Source of the DNA: Tomocerus qinae
Taxonomy: Eukaryota > Arthropoda > Collembola > Entomobryomorpha > Tomoceridae
Direction of reading: 5' to 3'
Assembly (NCBI GenBank): GCA_020055645.1
Contig: CM034547.1
Location: 38,605,909-38,669,908 of the forward strand
DNA: 64,000 nt
Each line of letters begins with the position of its first letter. The stretch's first letter is position 1. Below the pieces are notes generated by a model, which saw only the letters and a program-made list of their open reading frames with translations, made no database searches and was not told where the DNA came from. Positions 1 to 15,000 of this stretch are shown here, in pieces. A program made the translations under genes and the position numbers.

Positions 1-3000
1 TACTCTCTATGTGAGTCCTATAAATGCTTTTATAATTCAGTACAATAATCTAGGTTAAAACAAATAAATACAGTACGTCAACAGTTTCAGTTGCATCACT
101 TATTACAGGTACACTAATGTTCCATCATGCATTTTGTATATAGATGCAATAGTGTTGTGAACTAAAATAAATGTTTGATGCACCCAACCTTTTGAATCAC
201 TGCATAATAAATATTTTTAGTGATTCTTCATCACAAAATGATTGTATTTTTGTTTTTGAATAAAATTTTAACTTTTCTCAAAAACTAAGGAAATCCCAAC
301 ATTTAAGGATAGTGGAGCTGTTACGAACACTAGACCTCACATCACATTAGACTCAATATTATTTGCAATAAGGATTGCAGGTGAGGTACCTGATACAACA
401 AAGTCGGCAATTTGGAAATGATCTACCTGGCTCTGCTCATTGTGGTTTCTTTTGTTTAGCAGTTGTGTGGAGTTCAGCGTAGTGTGTCTCCGTATGACGA
501 CAAGAAGGGAGCAGAAGACAAACGAAAGAGGCAGGTGGGACTTTGCCATTTAAGTGTTACGTCAGTGCTTGAGCCAAGTCTTTAGGGGCTGTAAGTCAAT
601 TGAATAGGAAAAAATCTTGCCTTGGTATCCAGTCACGGAGCCCACTGGTTGGAGTTGACTTAGCAGAAGTGACAGAAATTGAAAGTTAATCACGCCTGCC
701 TGCCCCGCACCAAACGAACTGAACTCACTCTCTGTAATGGCGAAGGATGACGATGACGAGACTGATTACATAGCACTACGATCTTGGTTTTATCCCTTGT
801 TTTTATTCACTATACAGAAATACTAACAAGGCTACCCCGATCAGCTACACACGGACTGCCGATACAAGTTCTCTATGTACATCTCCGATTATATTATTTC
901 TTTGCTTCGAATTACTACACCAATAATGTTAAGTAAACTTATCATTGGCAAATTCAGATGGCTGAAATCGTGAACGAAACGTGTCTTTGCTGTCAGCGTG
1001 TGCTGTATTCAGCAGTAATGTGATCTGCCGAATGTAAACTGTCAATTCGATCTGAATGATGCTCACTCGAGGAGAAAATCAGGTAAATAAGTGTAAAAAT
1101 TCTTTGGTTTGCTACGTTTGTTACAAAGGAGTAGGCAAGCGAAAAGTACCTTGTGATACTTGCAATTTTCAACGCACAGATTTACACAGTCATCTTATAA
1201 TATCAAGTACAATAATTGTATTTGCAGACAAGTGAGTGTCGCTTATGGCACATAACAACTCTGACTGACTTGTCGTCTCTTCTCTTTGTTCACTTTCACG
1301 CAAACACAAAGAAAATCCAAAGACAATAGCACACACACATGTAGGACTACTTCAAAACGGAGACACGAGTAGAACAATAAACTCCGTTTAGTGCCAACGC
1401 AAATGATTTGTAATTTTATTTATTGTTGTTCATGAGTATAGGTAAACACTGAATGCATTTTTTACTAAAGAAAGAGTCCTAAACCATGAATTGCGTATTT
1501 ATAGTATCCTGATTTCCTTTCGGCTGACATGTCTTGTTTCACGTGACATGAGACAGAGCAATCTAAAGGTTAATGTAATATCTTGAATTAATATCCTCTG
1601 ACAGATCACGTAAAATTTCTTACTTTACATCCAACAGATGTGTAAAAAAGTGAAATAATGGTCACGTTCTCAACTTATGTACGCATTATTTGAGATAAAT
1701 TCTAAACTCAAATTATATATCTGTAAATTCAAATTATAATACAGATGCAGATTATTAAAAAAATGTATAATATTATTACAGTGATCGTGAGAATTTGGTT
1801 GAGATGTGCAAATAATATTAGTTATGCTGCAAATAAAATTATTTGATCTACAGCAATAGATAGTGTGAACCACAATGACATAACAATCGTCAAGAGCACA
1901 GGATGCACTGCGTAAGAAAGGAGCTCAACCGCAGAATCCACAGAGACTAAAGCTCCATGCTATCAACGCTCTAAAAATAATAAAACGAAGTTATAGTTTA
2001 TTACCCTATAACTTTAGTCTTCAAACAGATAAAAGTTAATTCATGCTTAAAGGATTGCAGTGGATTCTGCAAACTTCTATTTCCGCGAATAGAAAAGAAC
2101 CTGGTCCTAAGCTACAGACAACAGAAATAAGAGAGCCATGAAGAAACGGTTTTCTTAATGAGCAAGAGGTGAACTGGACTGATGGATCGTGAGACGGCGA
2201 GGAATATCAACTACTATAGCTTTAATATTGTATTTGGGTAGGCATGAAATTTTATTTGTGTAATATACCAAGCCTATGTTAGTTCTGAGACTTGACACTC
2301 CTTAAAGTCTGCACTAGAAGTCAAAATGGAAGTGAGTCTAGTTAGTAACAAGTAATTGAAGTTCTGTGGATGCATCTGTTGATATTAGAGTTCATCTAGA
2401 AGGAAGGGATTCGTTCATGTGTGTTGTATTGGGAATTGCAGTCCGTTGGTTTGTTTGGTAGTCAAATCAGTCAATGCTCCTTAAAAACAAGTGTGTGTAG
2501 GAAGAAGAGGTTGCTTTTACAGCCATTAGATGAGCCATTACTACCTGTACTCTATTGTACCTCTTCTTGTTCGTCTTTGACATTTACGTTCATCTCATTT
2601 CTCGTCTCTCGTGGAGGTAGTCCACTTTGGAATTGTAATCCACATCCTCCGTCAACAAACCCCTTTCATGTCACACTATACCTGAGAACAGAACACTTTT
2701 CCACTTTATGTTCAGCTGTTGAACTTGAGATGGGACAGACTTTTACCGCCTTTGCACTACATAGGTACATAATAATACTTGTGAGAGTATGAAGAAGAAG
2801 GAAAGGGCAGAATATCATCATAAGGCCCGTCGGGAGATAACCTTCAACTCAACACTCAAGTTCATTCTCAAATCCTTAGATTTACTTCTATTATTCTGTT
2901 ATTTATGTTGCTCTTTAATGTGATATGATATTGTAATGAGTGCATGTGCTTTAATCTTTTACTCACCCCGGAGGTATATTATTATTATGTTATTTCCACA

Positions 3001-6000
3001 AAATCCTGTCCTATCCATCGTTCCTTTCTAGTTTGCCTTCTGCCCTCAGACAATTGAAGGTACTTCAATTATTTCACCAACTGTTTTCTTGGATTCATAT
3101 CATTATAATTGAAGAGTTCATCACCGTTTTCATTCTAATTAATTGCAAGTAGTTTCATCTTCACTTGTCAGTTGTAACATATGGTGCAATTATACATAGA
3201 TAGGTAATTAATGAACCAGAGACAATCAGGTAGAGAAAGTACAGTTGTTGGGTACATAGAGAAACGTGATCGCAAAAGCATCATTTTTATTTATATACGT
3301 GGGAGGAATGCATGGAAAGCTAATAAAAGCATTTGCAAACCGACAATAACTATACTATATAACAGGTGGTTCTGCATACCATTAAGATTCACAGTAATGT
3401 ATTAATTACAACCAATACAACTTAATTGCACGAATAACATTCAAAATCTTCTCCAATCTCAATTCGTCAAATGGGAAGTAACTATAAGACTGAAGTACGA
3501 CTTTGTATAGGATATTCTCATAATTTAGGTATCTCAGTAGGCTTTGCTTTCGCTTACACCTATTCACTTATGTTTACATCTACCTAAAAGTGGTGTGGAA
3601 ATTCCTATGTGCGATTGTGAAGGTAGAGAGTTTTGTTCATGAATTGGTATATGTTCCCTATATATTGGTATATTAAATATCTCTGTAGGAATGAGCAAAA
3701 TACACAGGTAGGTAAGATCAATGGCAATACTCTCCCTAGTCGTTCACTAACATAGAGTTAGCACGCTACATTGTGTACTTACTCGTTGTTAATGGTAAGA
3801 TAATTAGAAACGGAGACGGGGTGACTGACGGGTGAATTCCCCAATGCCACAGACACAAGACTCAATACAGTAGAAGTATTCAAATTGTTATGTAAAACAT
3901 CCGGTTAGGATTATACAGTAGTGCAAAGAGTTTTGTTAGGACATGTCTCTCTCCATTATTTCTATATCTTAACTTACAAGGTCACTTTTTACTTCACTAC
4001 TTGTATTTTCTCTTCCCAGAAGAGTAAGATTAATCATGGAATTACAATGAATTTAATATTCTTTTCAAATAGGCTCAAACTAATCTGCAATGCAAACGAT
4101 AATACGAAAAGTTAAACTATATTTTTGCTTTCTTATTTTCAGTGTCAAATCTAAAACATAGATTGATACAACTAAAGTGAACACTAAGGTAAACAATGAG
4201 CTAGGTCAAGAAAATACTTTGATAGCAGACCTTAAGAAACTAGGCAAATCAAATAAAATATTTTGCATGTGAATGATGAATTTGCTCTGTGCTCACTAAA
4301 ATAAAGACGAAACGATGGATTCGATAATCAGTCACTCTGAAAAGTGTCTTTCGTGCATCTCGCTGACTTCGTGTTAGCACATGAGATTTGAATGGGTAAA
4401 CTATTTAGCCAAAGTTTGGGAATGGTTGTGCAAATAAACCCTGACTCTTCTTTTTGTGTTATTTTAGTCGAGTCCATTCTCCTAATTGTATGTAAGCGTT
4501 TCTTGGGGCTTATATGGCGAAATCAAAATGTTCAGCAGTTTTAACGTGTCTACAAAAACCCGTATATGGCACTTGGGAATGGGCACATTGCCATTATTGA
4601 TTATCGAGCCGGAAAGGGTGCCTTATGCCATTCTGTTTACGTCTATTTGCTCTCTGAGATATGCTCTCTTGCTCACTTGTCCATTTCTGCTCATCATCCT
4701 CATATAAGCCCGTAAAAAACTAAATAATAGTGTCAACAGATTTTATCAGTGAAGCCTGTCAACAGACTCTAAAAGTACCTTCTTCACAATTACCATCAGT
4801 TACAACTTGCAACAGCAAATATTTAGCTCCTTCTTTTTTACTGTAAAGTCAACAATGACACTCAATGATTTGCTGTTGCTATCTGTATCAGTTCACATTC
4901 ATACTTTTCAATACACTTCAAGAGATTTCTCCTTTTTATATAGAACAATTTACAGATTCAGCTGCATTTGTCCTAGTTTTCCCCTTTATGCTCCTTAAAA
5001 TTGATTTGTTCCGAAAGATTTGATTTCACTGCATTTTACTACTTACTTTATGCATCTGTAATAAAATTGCAATACCTACTACATCTCATTTTCTTAGTTT
5101 ATTGTGTATCTATTTTGTGTTGATAGCTTACGTAGCAAAATTTGGTACGGTAATAAAATACTAGATAGCATGTATGTATGAAATGCGTATACACTAGGAT
5201 AGTACGTGACAAAGTAATCCATTCAACTACAAATTAAGTAATATATTCGTTGTGGATTTTGGCACATTTAAAATTGGAATTGACCAATGTCGGTTCACAT
5301 TTCAAATTCTACAAAGTCCACTATATTATTTATCGTACATAGGAACTACTACAATGCTCAATTAGTATTTCCTCTGACTAACAGTGAAATGTTGTAATAA
5401 AAAATGGCAAAATAAACGTGATACACTTTGATTTCTAATTATGGGTAAGAATTGCTTGATTTTCAATTTGTCCAGTCAGACGCCATTATAATGGGCGTCC
5501 ATTTAATATACTTCCACTTATTTTTTCAAAATTATCACCTGCCAGGAGATTTCACACTCATTGTCGTATGTGATTCGTGTACATCAAAATAAAAAATGTT
5601 GGTAAAAGAACTAGAAAATGTAATACATGACCTTAGTGCTTTTTGTTTTTACCAACTCGGTAAATAATGACGAACTGCTATAGAGTAAAGAGAATAAGCG
5701 TTTAGGATCTCATTGTAATAGAACTTTGTTAACTAAAACAATGAGCTAATAAGCATCATAAAAGAAGAAATCAAAAGGGGATGGTATGAACAGTATGGAA
5801 TTAATAGGGAAGCAAGTTGAACTTGAAAAGTGACAAGGAACTTAAAGTGCTGACGTGAAGATCATGTTACACTTTACAATACAGCAGCGACTGTACTAAA
5901 TGCACAAACCTTTAAAGAAGCGAGACGTTGGATTAGACCATGACATCACTTAACACAATGCGAAACAAGTCAACAATCAAAGCAACAGAAATCATGGAAT

Positions 6001-9000
6001 AATAATAAGATGAGAAGCACAATCCATTTTACCTTACGTAAATGCATATTTTGCATATTATGGTAATACCTAAATGTATAGAGCCTAATGCATTCAGCCA
6101 GACCACTTTAATAAAATTTCCCTAAGAATGGCGGCGTCTGTCAGTCGGCTCCTTGCTTATTTTCAACAATTTCCTAATTCAAAAAGGTTCACTGCAAACT
6201 TATCTTACATAAATTATAATGGTTCATGTACATTCTACTATTCAGTTTTTCTGGCAGCAACAATAACTTATTATTACATTATTAGACAAGGCGACAGGAC
6301 AGTAGTATAAGAAAACTGAAATATGGAAATGCAAATAGTTAAAAGAGGGTCGATGCAGTTCTGCCATTCAAAAAGGGATAAGTACACAATGGATGAACGA
6401 CGAGTTTTATAATAATAACTGCCTAAAAATTACATAACGAAGCGGCAATGATGGGATTACGTAGGATAGTCAATCTAAATCATTTTATGTATATGTTTGT
6501 TGTTACATATTTAGTTGATGTAGACATCCGTGTAGTAGCAGTTAGATGCCTCGGCTCTCTGTATATGGCATCCAAGCCTTATTTCATTGCGTAAAATAGT
6601 TTAATGGAGGTACTAAGTTGGCAAAGGATGGGACAATATCCTTTTGACGCCGACAAGACATTACATAACACATTAGATGAACTTGACTTGAACACATTTC
6701 CAGTCAGTGACACTGACATTTTAAAGAATAACTACATTACAATGTAAATCTATTTACAAGCACTACAAGATGTGTAATTGTATATGTACTAGTACTTACT
6801 GGAATGTTTTAGACTTGCCTAGGCTTGGCACTGAGTCCTCCGTCTCACCATTACAATTAAAATACTTGTATGACTTATTGGCATAGAAGATGTTATCGCT
6901 CATGCCTCCTCGTCTTCCCTGACTATAGTACCTATTTAAACTCATCTCTAACTCCAACCCAACTCATCTTTAACAAAAGTTACGTGCCTCACTTGCTATA
7001 AACGAGCAACAATCAACTTTGTATTTCCATATTTGTCCACAAAAATCTGGCTCCCTTCCCACAGTAATTGTCATCTTTGTAATGCTACTAAGTTGTGAGA
7101 TGACTCATCGCTAAGAAATATTACATTCGCCCAACTGAAGTAATGTAAGTGTAATAAAATATCTATAAAGTATCTGTGGTTTCATCCCATACACTCCCTA
7201 ACTACTTTGTATTATCCTTTACTGCCTTCCTATTTTGTATTTCTGTCATAAATGCGTTAAGAAAATCCACCCCGTCCAAGACAATATTCATTACTATTTA
7301 CAATGCAATCCTCGGTACTGTTTACTATAAGCCAGTATTTCCATTTCAGCCAGTGCCGTATTTCAATCCCACTTCGGAGGGTAATCGAAATTACAGAACG
7401 GTTGTTCATTTAAAGAAATATAATTTCAATCTCAGACAGTCAGACAAGACAGTGAAATAAAATAATGTACACGGTAGATAGTGGATGTATCCTACAGTTT
7501 GTTTAGCATACAAACAAAACAATTTAATGTTTGTAAACCTACGAATGTTCTATTCTGTTCTCCATTAAAACTTTATTACATTCTTGAGAATGCTATTAAA
7601 GATAAAACAGAACTGACTGTGTGTCTTCAACATTTGCATTTGAAGTTGGTTCCTTGTTAATCTAAAACCTAGCCTCTTCAGTTACGATGCCCACTCCTCT
7701 GTCGATAAATTGCAGATACATATGTACATATGAGTGTAAGTAGACAATAAATTATTTTGCAGGTTGATACACTTTCATCTCATCCACAGTCTGTTGTATT
7801 TCAATCCACTAGTGTTACTCGCACAATATCCCAATCTCAAAACCCGTAAATCATGGTAAATACTTTCTCAGGTTCATTCCTTATTGGTTTATTTAATGAA
7901 AATTCGATCAGCAATTTCGTCTTGAACTTTTATTTTGCATTGGCAAGACTATAATACTAACTTTTGCAGAGAGTGTATCACGCTAACTAATGAGTTCATT
8001 GTATTCTCACTATCATCACTTACACTTGATGTCATTAATTGGCAAATTGCACAACAAATAAAAATTACACAGAAGATTCTCTAGTTTATGAGAAGGTATA
8101 AAAACAAGAACATCAAACACGGTTATAGCATATACAGAGTGTGTAAAGCGTGCCATACTTTCATTTTTTATTCTCCGAGAAGCGAGATGAATCATTAGTG
8201 CGGATTATCTTTACTGAAAAGTCAAAAGAGTGCAAGGTAATCTCCCTGACCAAGCCCAAGTCAGGTCTCAGACTCCACTCAACACACATGCAAATAATTT
8301 GTAAGCTTAATTTGGCGTGAGAACAAGGCTTTTTATTTCTACATCGTAATTTGTTTTTTTGCACTTCGTATAGTGAAAATTATTACATATAGCTACTATA
8401 GTGTAGATATAGTAAATATTAATATCCCAGAATTTTCCATGAGATATGTTTATAAAAACTAGGTAGTAAATGTTACAGTTAAAAAAGGTTAGGCTAACAT
8501 ATTGAATGTAGTAATCTACACCAGATGTAGATAATAAATACAAAATGAGACTAAATGAATTTAATCACATTTGAATTCTCATATTCTCTTGTTTAGACTT
8601 TACAAATAGAAATAAATACGATCTCATACGAAGATTTAAAACGCTAAGGCACATACGAAGAAGATGATAACTAAAGGAAACATAACCTCTTCCTTTCACT
8701 CAAACATAGACAGATAAATAAACCACAGGTAGGCAAACCTGATAGAGCAACAGGTTAGTTTACACATATATCACACGTGGAATTAAATGCAGTTGGAGAA
8801 GGGATATACTTTCATATTAGTCAGGTATGTTGTGCTTTAAAATACTACGTTGTATCATATGTAAATCAGATAATAAACCAAAGTTAGCTGATCTTGATAA
8901 AAATGATCTTGAGTCAGGACAGGGACAAGATGAACAAAACAAAATGTAATATTATATATTGATACACTAAACACAAGACACTAATCACAAGTCCCTGGGG

Positions 9001-12000
9001 AATGTAAATGTGAGTTAAATGCATTAGCAGTGCAAGTGTGTGCTTTAAGTAATTAGTAAGTAAAGGGTAATGTAAACAGATGTAATACAAATATGCAAGC
9101 TATTTGTATGCTAAATTAAATAATTATTTCTACTGTACAGTAATGTATTTAACTGTACCAATAATTAGAAAATTTACGGTTTATTTTTTGAATTGGACAG
9201 CATAACATGATTATAACTTGGGTTTCGTTTAATTTACCACTAAAATAATTTCTTGTTCGGTTGTATGATGTTTATTGCTTTATAAACTAACTAGAATTAA
9301 TTCCAAGTTAAACAGATTTGTCGTAGTATTTGCAGGAAATTGATTTCAAACATGATAAGATACAATGATAAATATGTAAAATACAAAGTAACATAAATTA
9401 TGGTAAAATGTCAGTAGGTAAGAAACCGTATAATGCAACAGAAGGTAAAGGATGCGATGAGATTACATAAGATAAGATAACGGATATCCAATGCACTAAT
9501 GCCATGAAATAGGGGACGAATTAAATAAGCTAGATATTCTATCAAGATTTACAAGCCTGTTTGTTTAATGGGATAATCAACAAGGATGATGTGCTTGGCG
9601 AACATTTTTCTCAACTCTCCTTTGTTTTTAACTCAAAGTGAACGCTTGCAATTTCACTATATACTAATAGCACAAGTATAATAAATCTTATGTAATTATC
9701 ACTTGTGCAACTTGACTCTTGACTCGGCGAACAAATTTTGTGCAATAAGAATTTTGGTGCAGTAAAAGCAAATGCCAAGAAATACTACTGGAAGGTAAAT
9801 GTCGCCTTCAAACCTCAGGACAAATAAGAATAACCTTTTGGACTAAACTTGCACAGACCAGGCGCATAATATTTCCTCGGGCGATTGACCTCGGAATTTC
9901 TAAATATCATCATCTCCCTCCAATCCATCATTACTAGTTGTGTTTATTTACGTATTTATGAATTCAGTTTTAGGGAAGTATCTTTCAAAAATCAGGATCA
10001 GAATAATGACAAGAGTGTACCACCTATTAATTTTTTCTGAAAACACCTTTTCACCTTAATTAGTAATGGGAGTTAGTAATGTCAAGGTAGTAAGTAAAGT
10101 ACTGGAAATACTAAAAGTACCAATAACGATGAGTATTAGTTGTAGCGATTTTTTATACATAGAAACTTATACATAAATCATTGCTGTAAGTAACTTACTG
10201 TGTAACCTATCGATGTGGGGCTCTGAGTACCAAGCTACTTAATTAAGTAAGAAATCAATCAACCAATTTTTTGCTGGAAAAATCAATACATTTTTCGTGC
10301 TATGTATTGACTAGGTTGATTTCGATTGAACTTGACTTTTTTGTAATGGATAGATTGGTATTCAATTGTATGCAAAGAATAGTGTTACAATGCAAACTAG
10401 ATGTATGTAGTACTGATACACAAAAGATAAAAATAGACGATGGTATTCCTCAAGTACTTTCTTAACATGCATAAAATTCTATAGGATAATGAAATGAATG
10501 AGTACCTATTATAGTTTTCCAATAGTGTCGCTCGGATTTGCTCATTACCTTTTCATTATGCACAAATTATCGAAAGGTACAAAAACTACCTTCAATTTTA
10601 GATTACGTACACAGGATATGGTCTATGTAGGGGTCTAAAAATAGTATTTTCCAATTTTTTGCGCTTTTTGTTTTTACAAATTGAATCATGACGAATCCCG
10701 GATATGATTAACAAAAATATCCATGTATGCATATTACTGAACATAACATAATACAGATAGAACAGAGATTCGAAATGCCTTGTATTACATTAGTCCATGT
10801 ACAAAATAAAAACAAAAGGATATTGAGTATTTGGTTTAAAATCATTTTACCTTGTAGGAAATTGATAACACTAACTTTGTACTTTGAGTATATTTTGTTT
10901 GGGCGTTTTTGCAGAAATAATGTAACAACGTAACATAGTGGTTTATTTAGTTTCATACCTAAGTTTTCAAATGTAATTGTTGATACAGAGTAAGTAATCT
11001 TGTAACTAATTATGCAAACATAAATTTCATAATAGTCACATATTAATCGCCTAGCTATTTTTAAAGGGGAAAAAGTAATTATAACAGTGTAGACTAGTGG
11101 CTGCCTTAATTTTTGCAATCAGAAGTAAGAAAATAAAAGGTCACTTTTAATTGGTAAATTTGGACACTGGCTTTAGCAATAATTTTTACCTATTTACCTT
11201 CATGACCAAATCGCCGACAAATTGAACAATTTCATAAGGTGCCACAACAGCAATGCATGCAAAACATCGAGAAGTTTAATCATTTTGTCCTCCGATACAA
11301 TTTATGACGCGAAAGGATTTCCAAGTCTAGTGAGTTCATAATTTCTTAATTGTAGAATTCGTTTCATGCATATGAGCATGTAACGTGCATCTCCTTTATG
11401 CAAACTCTGGTTCACTCACGAAACATGTCTTTAGTATTATAGCATTCGTACGTACATTTTATATACACGAATAAAAAAGATATTTGAGAACCATACTTAC
11501 TCTCCTAAACAAATATTCTGTACGCTTGTATTATACATGTAGTGCATTTAAGGATGACTTGGCTTGGAATTTGGAATGCAGAGTGGGTTAAATGCTGGTA
11601 TTTGGCTTTTTTTTAAATATGACTTTTCATTTGAGGCAGCATCTCAAAAGATTTTCGAAAATCGACCTCCTTAAAAGCAAATGCTCTATATTCTTTGTTC
11701 ATTCTGTGAAATTATTTTCGGCTATTTCCAAATTATAATGACAATCGGCAACCAAAGTAATTCAATTAAAAATATTTGTGAAAAATTGTATTAAATATTT
11801 TTGACACTTGTTTTCAAGCAACACGTCTGATAACTACATAGTTAAACATTTACCAATGTTTTCCTTTACTGGTTTGGGAGAAGCAATAGCAAAGTTTTTA
11901 TCCAACCCAGCCTTAATAAGTTATTTACAGAGAGCTGTACCATTATCCACATTGTGCGTGGAGTAATTTGAAATTATTTCGTGACATTTCTACTAATCGT

Positions 12001-15000
12001 GAGGTAGTTGCAGGTAGAGTTAGAGTTATTCTTCCAGATAATTCATCTTCTTGCGATTAGGTAAGATGACAATACACAGAAATTATAAATGGGATGCGAA
12101 ACAAAAGATTATGATTGATGTTTCCAAATATTCAGCCAAATTATACAATTAGCCTGACGAATGAACATCTCATCTTACTCAACATCTTAGAATCTAATTT
12201 CATTTTCAGTAAGTACGATGTGATGACATGACATCACTCAGAGCAGGATAAGTCTTAAGTAAAGAACTTACGCAGCTCAATACATCAGTGGAACGGCGTA
12301 GTATGTGAAGCATCATAAGGTACTTACATTAACATTGGGTGTGCTTCTCATAGTCTAAAACTTAATTGTACAAATTGTGCTACACGTACAGATGAGATTG
12401 GTGTATTTCCTCATTGTATATGCAGTCCATATGTAACATTATGGAAAATATATCTGCAGCATGCATTAACAAGGAAACCGTTGCAGGTAAAATTAAGCCG
12501 TCGAGGATTTTGACTTATAATTAACAAATACAATGCTGTGGGGAACATTCTATTGTGCCTAATCGTATTCTAATTCTTTCAAATGTCTCAATCATCCAGA
12601 TGAATTACTGTAACAGATTATACCTGAGTACAAATCTTTATGTTATTGCTTCACTGTACAGTCTCTGCTGAAAACCTCTGATGACGAAAAGTAAACCGCA
12701 GAGAAACTGTTTTATAAATCATGGTCTTGTGCTGGTCAACATCATTCAAGAATGTAGAGTAACCGTAACTCAAACGCAATGCTAATTCTAATCATTTGTC
12801 TCGTGGTCAGTTAAACGTAGAGAATTGAATGCGATAATGGAAATTGCATGTCGTGTATAGTAAGTAATCTTCATCCACCTCTAAGCCTACTTAATTGTGT
12901 ACCTACCTATGGTTTACATTACAACTTGTCTTTTGCTTGTATTAGCGTATATTTGTTTACAGCTATGACGTTAAATAAATGTTACTGTTAAGCAATAAAA
13001 TTTAACGGATCAGCGCAATTACTAATCGTTTTGAAGAGTAGAGTAGATCACAAGTTTCACTGACGTAGAAACAACTATAAAGTTAGTTTGCTACTACTGA
13101 GTTAAGACAAGGTCCCTAAATAATAGCCAGGTATGCAGTCTCCATGCATTACCAATGAAAATTATCATGTTTACTTTTGTGCGACTTATTTTTGTCATTA
13201 CCAATTAGTATGAATCATGTAAACCACATCAGTTGATTCGCCGCTATTTTTCTATTATACATACTTACTAATTTTTATTCTTAGGCCAGACCATCATTTG
13301 CAATTTGCATATGACATACTAAAATAATATTGATCAAGACGTAATATTACAGAATGGCAATTGCATGTGATGTTAAAACTGATGAGACGTCATCATTTCA
13401 AAACCGACCTTAGCAAATTGCTTCTGGTGCCCTTACTCCATATTGCACCCAAAATTAACATCATACTTAAACCAAAATTCACCTTAAACTTTATTTTGTA
13501 ACCACGAAGAAAAAGGAATTACACACCTTAATTGTAAATTGCAACTGAGACTATAATAGTCGGTAAAAATGGACAAAGAATTATTGCGTAAACATTTCCA
13601 ACTAGTACTACGTAATTTGTTAGTTACGGATCAGTGCTTATGTCTTTCCTATTTAGTATGGACAGAGCAGTCAAAATGATGATCACACCAAAATACAAGA
13701 AACTCTCAATGCTGTCATATTTTACAATGTATTCTTATATGGGGACGTAAAGAATTAAATACAAAGTGTTTTGTTTTTGCAAGGTAGTATTTTGCAGATT
13801 AGGGTTGAAAATTCCATATGTAATATACTATAACGTTAATATAGTGAGTGATTTTTATTACGCTGGGTAGAATGTGTTTTAATTGCAATTGCTAAAAATA
13901 ATTATAGCATTAACGTATTAAGCGTGTACCATTATATAGGCACATGCTTTGTACTGCACTGCATAAAATAATTAATGTGTGTATGTAGTCAATTAAATTA
14001 TTTAAGTAACTACAGAAAAACCGCGAGAGTTCTATTGTATGGAAATGTGGCATTTCATTTACCATTGTTATTTCTATGAGTGAGACTTAGCGTTTGGACA
14101 TATTGAGTTATACGCTTATGCAGAAGGTTTTATGAAAAATTAATTCCTTTTACCTTACCCTTCATCTAAATTAACTTTCCTCGCATGAGAGATCGCCTCT
14201 AAATCTAAACAATTACTTGTTTTAATGGATTCACTTGTATCTTGACTGTTTTACATTCCATATTTCATTCGCTGCTCTAAAATTATAAGACTCGACTTTT
14301 ACAATAGCATTGAGGTTGAGACTACAAATATCCAAAACTTTAGGCTTTTCAAAACTTTAACTAAGGAAGCGAAAAAATCTTTAACATATAAATAATAAAA
14401 ATGTACAGCGTAAGAAATAATATTCACTCCTTACTGTTATAACAGAATATATCTATGTGTGCATAAGCTTGCTTCTTTGAATGTTTAGTTTAATCGACTA
14501 TAGATCTATCATATTTTTCATGATACATTATCAGATAATTTATTATACAATAGAGTTTACTATCAGTTTGCTACTTCATTGTTTTCAGGAAATTACATAT
14601 AGCAATTAACAATTTTTATATTAAATACAAGATTGCTAAATACTGAGGAATATTGAGTAAATGTGCCTAAATGTATAGCATACTTACGCTTGCGAAGTAG
14701 TTCACATAATATTAAACGTAATATAGCGACAATTATAATATGACTTTATGATACCATTTTGGTGATTGGTTGATGTAATTAATAAAAGGTAAAGGTTAAT
14801 ATACTATCGCGCTTACTTCTGTACTTTTAAGGAAATAATGGAGTCACGTTTTCACTTTACTATTTTTCAACCGTTGTAAAGCAATGGCGGTTGTACAATA
14901 TAATCTCTGACGAGTAATAATGGTAACGAGATTAACCTCATGTTTTAAGTAACGTTAATTATTATAAAATACACTACCGAGTCATGACTTCTAATGGGTT

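Noticed and set aside
7841-7860. miR-100-like string aacccgtaaatc
   Set aside because: Twelve bases match but the remainder does not, and no complementary arm is present nearby.
10708-11118. 136-codon minus-strand frame
   Set aside because: Very AT-rich, low-quality protein composition, overlaps another open frame on the plus strand; consistent with chance.
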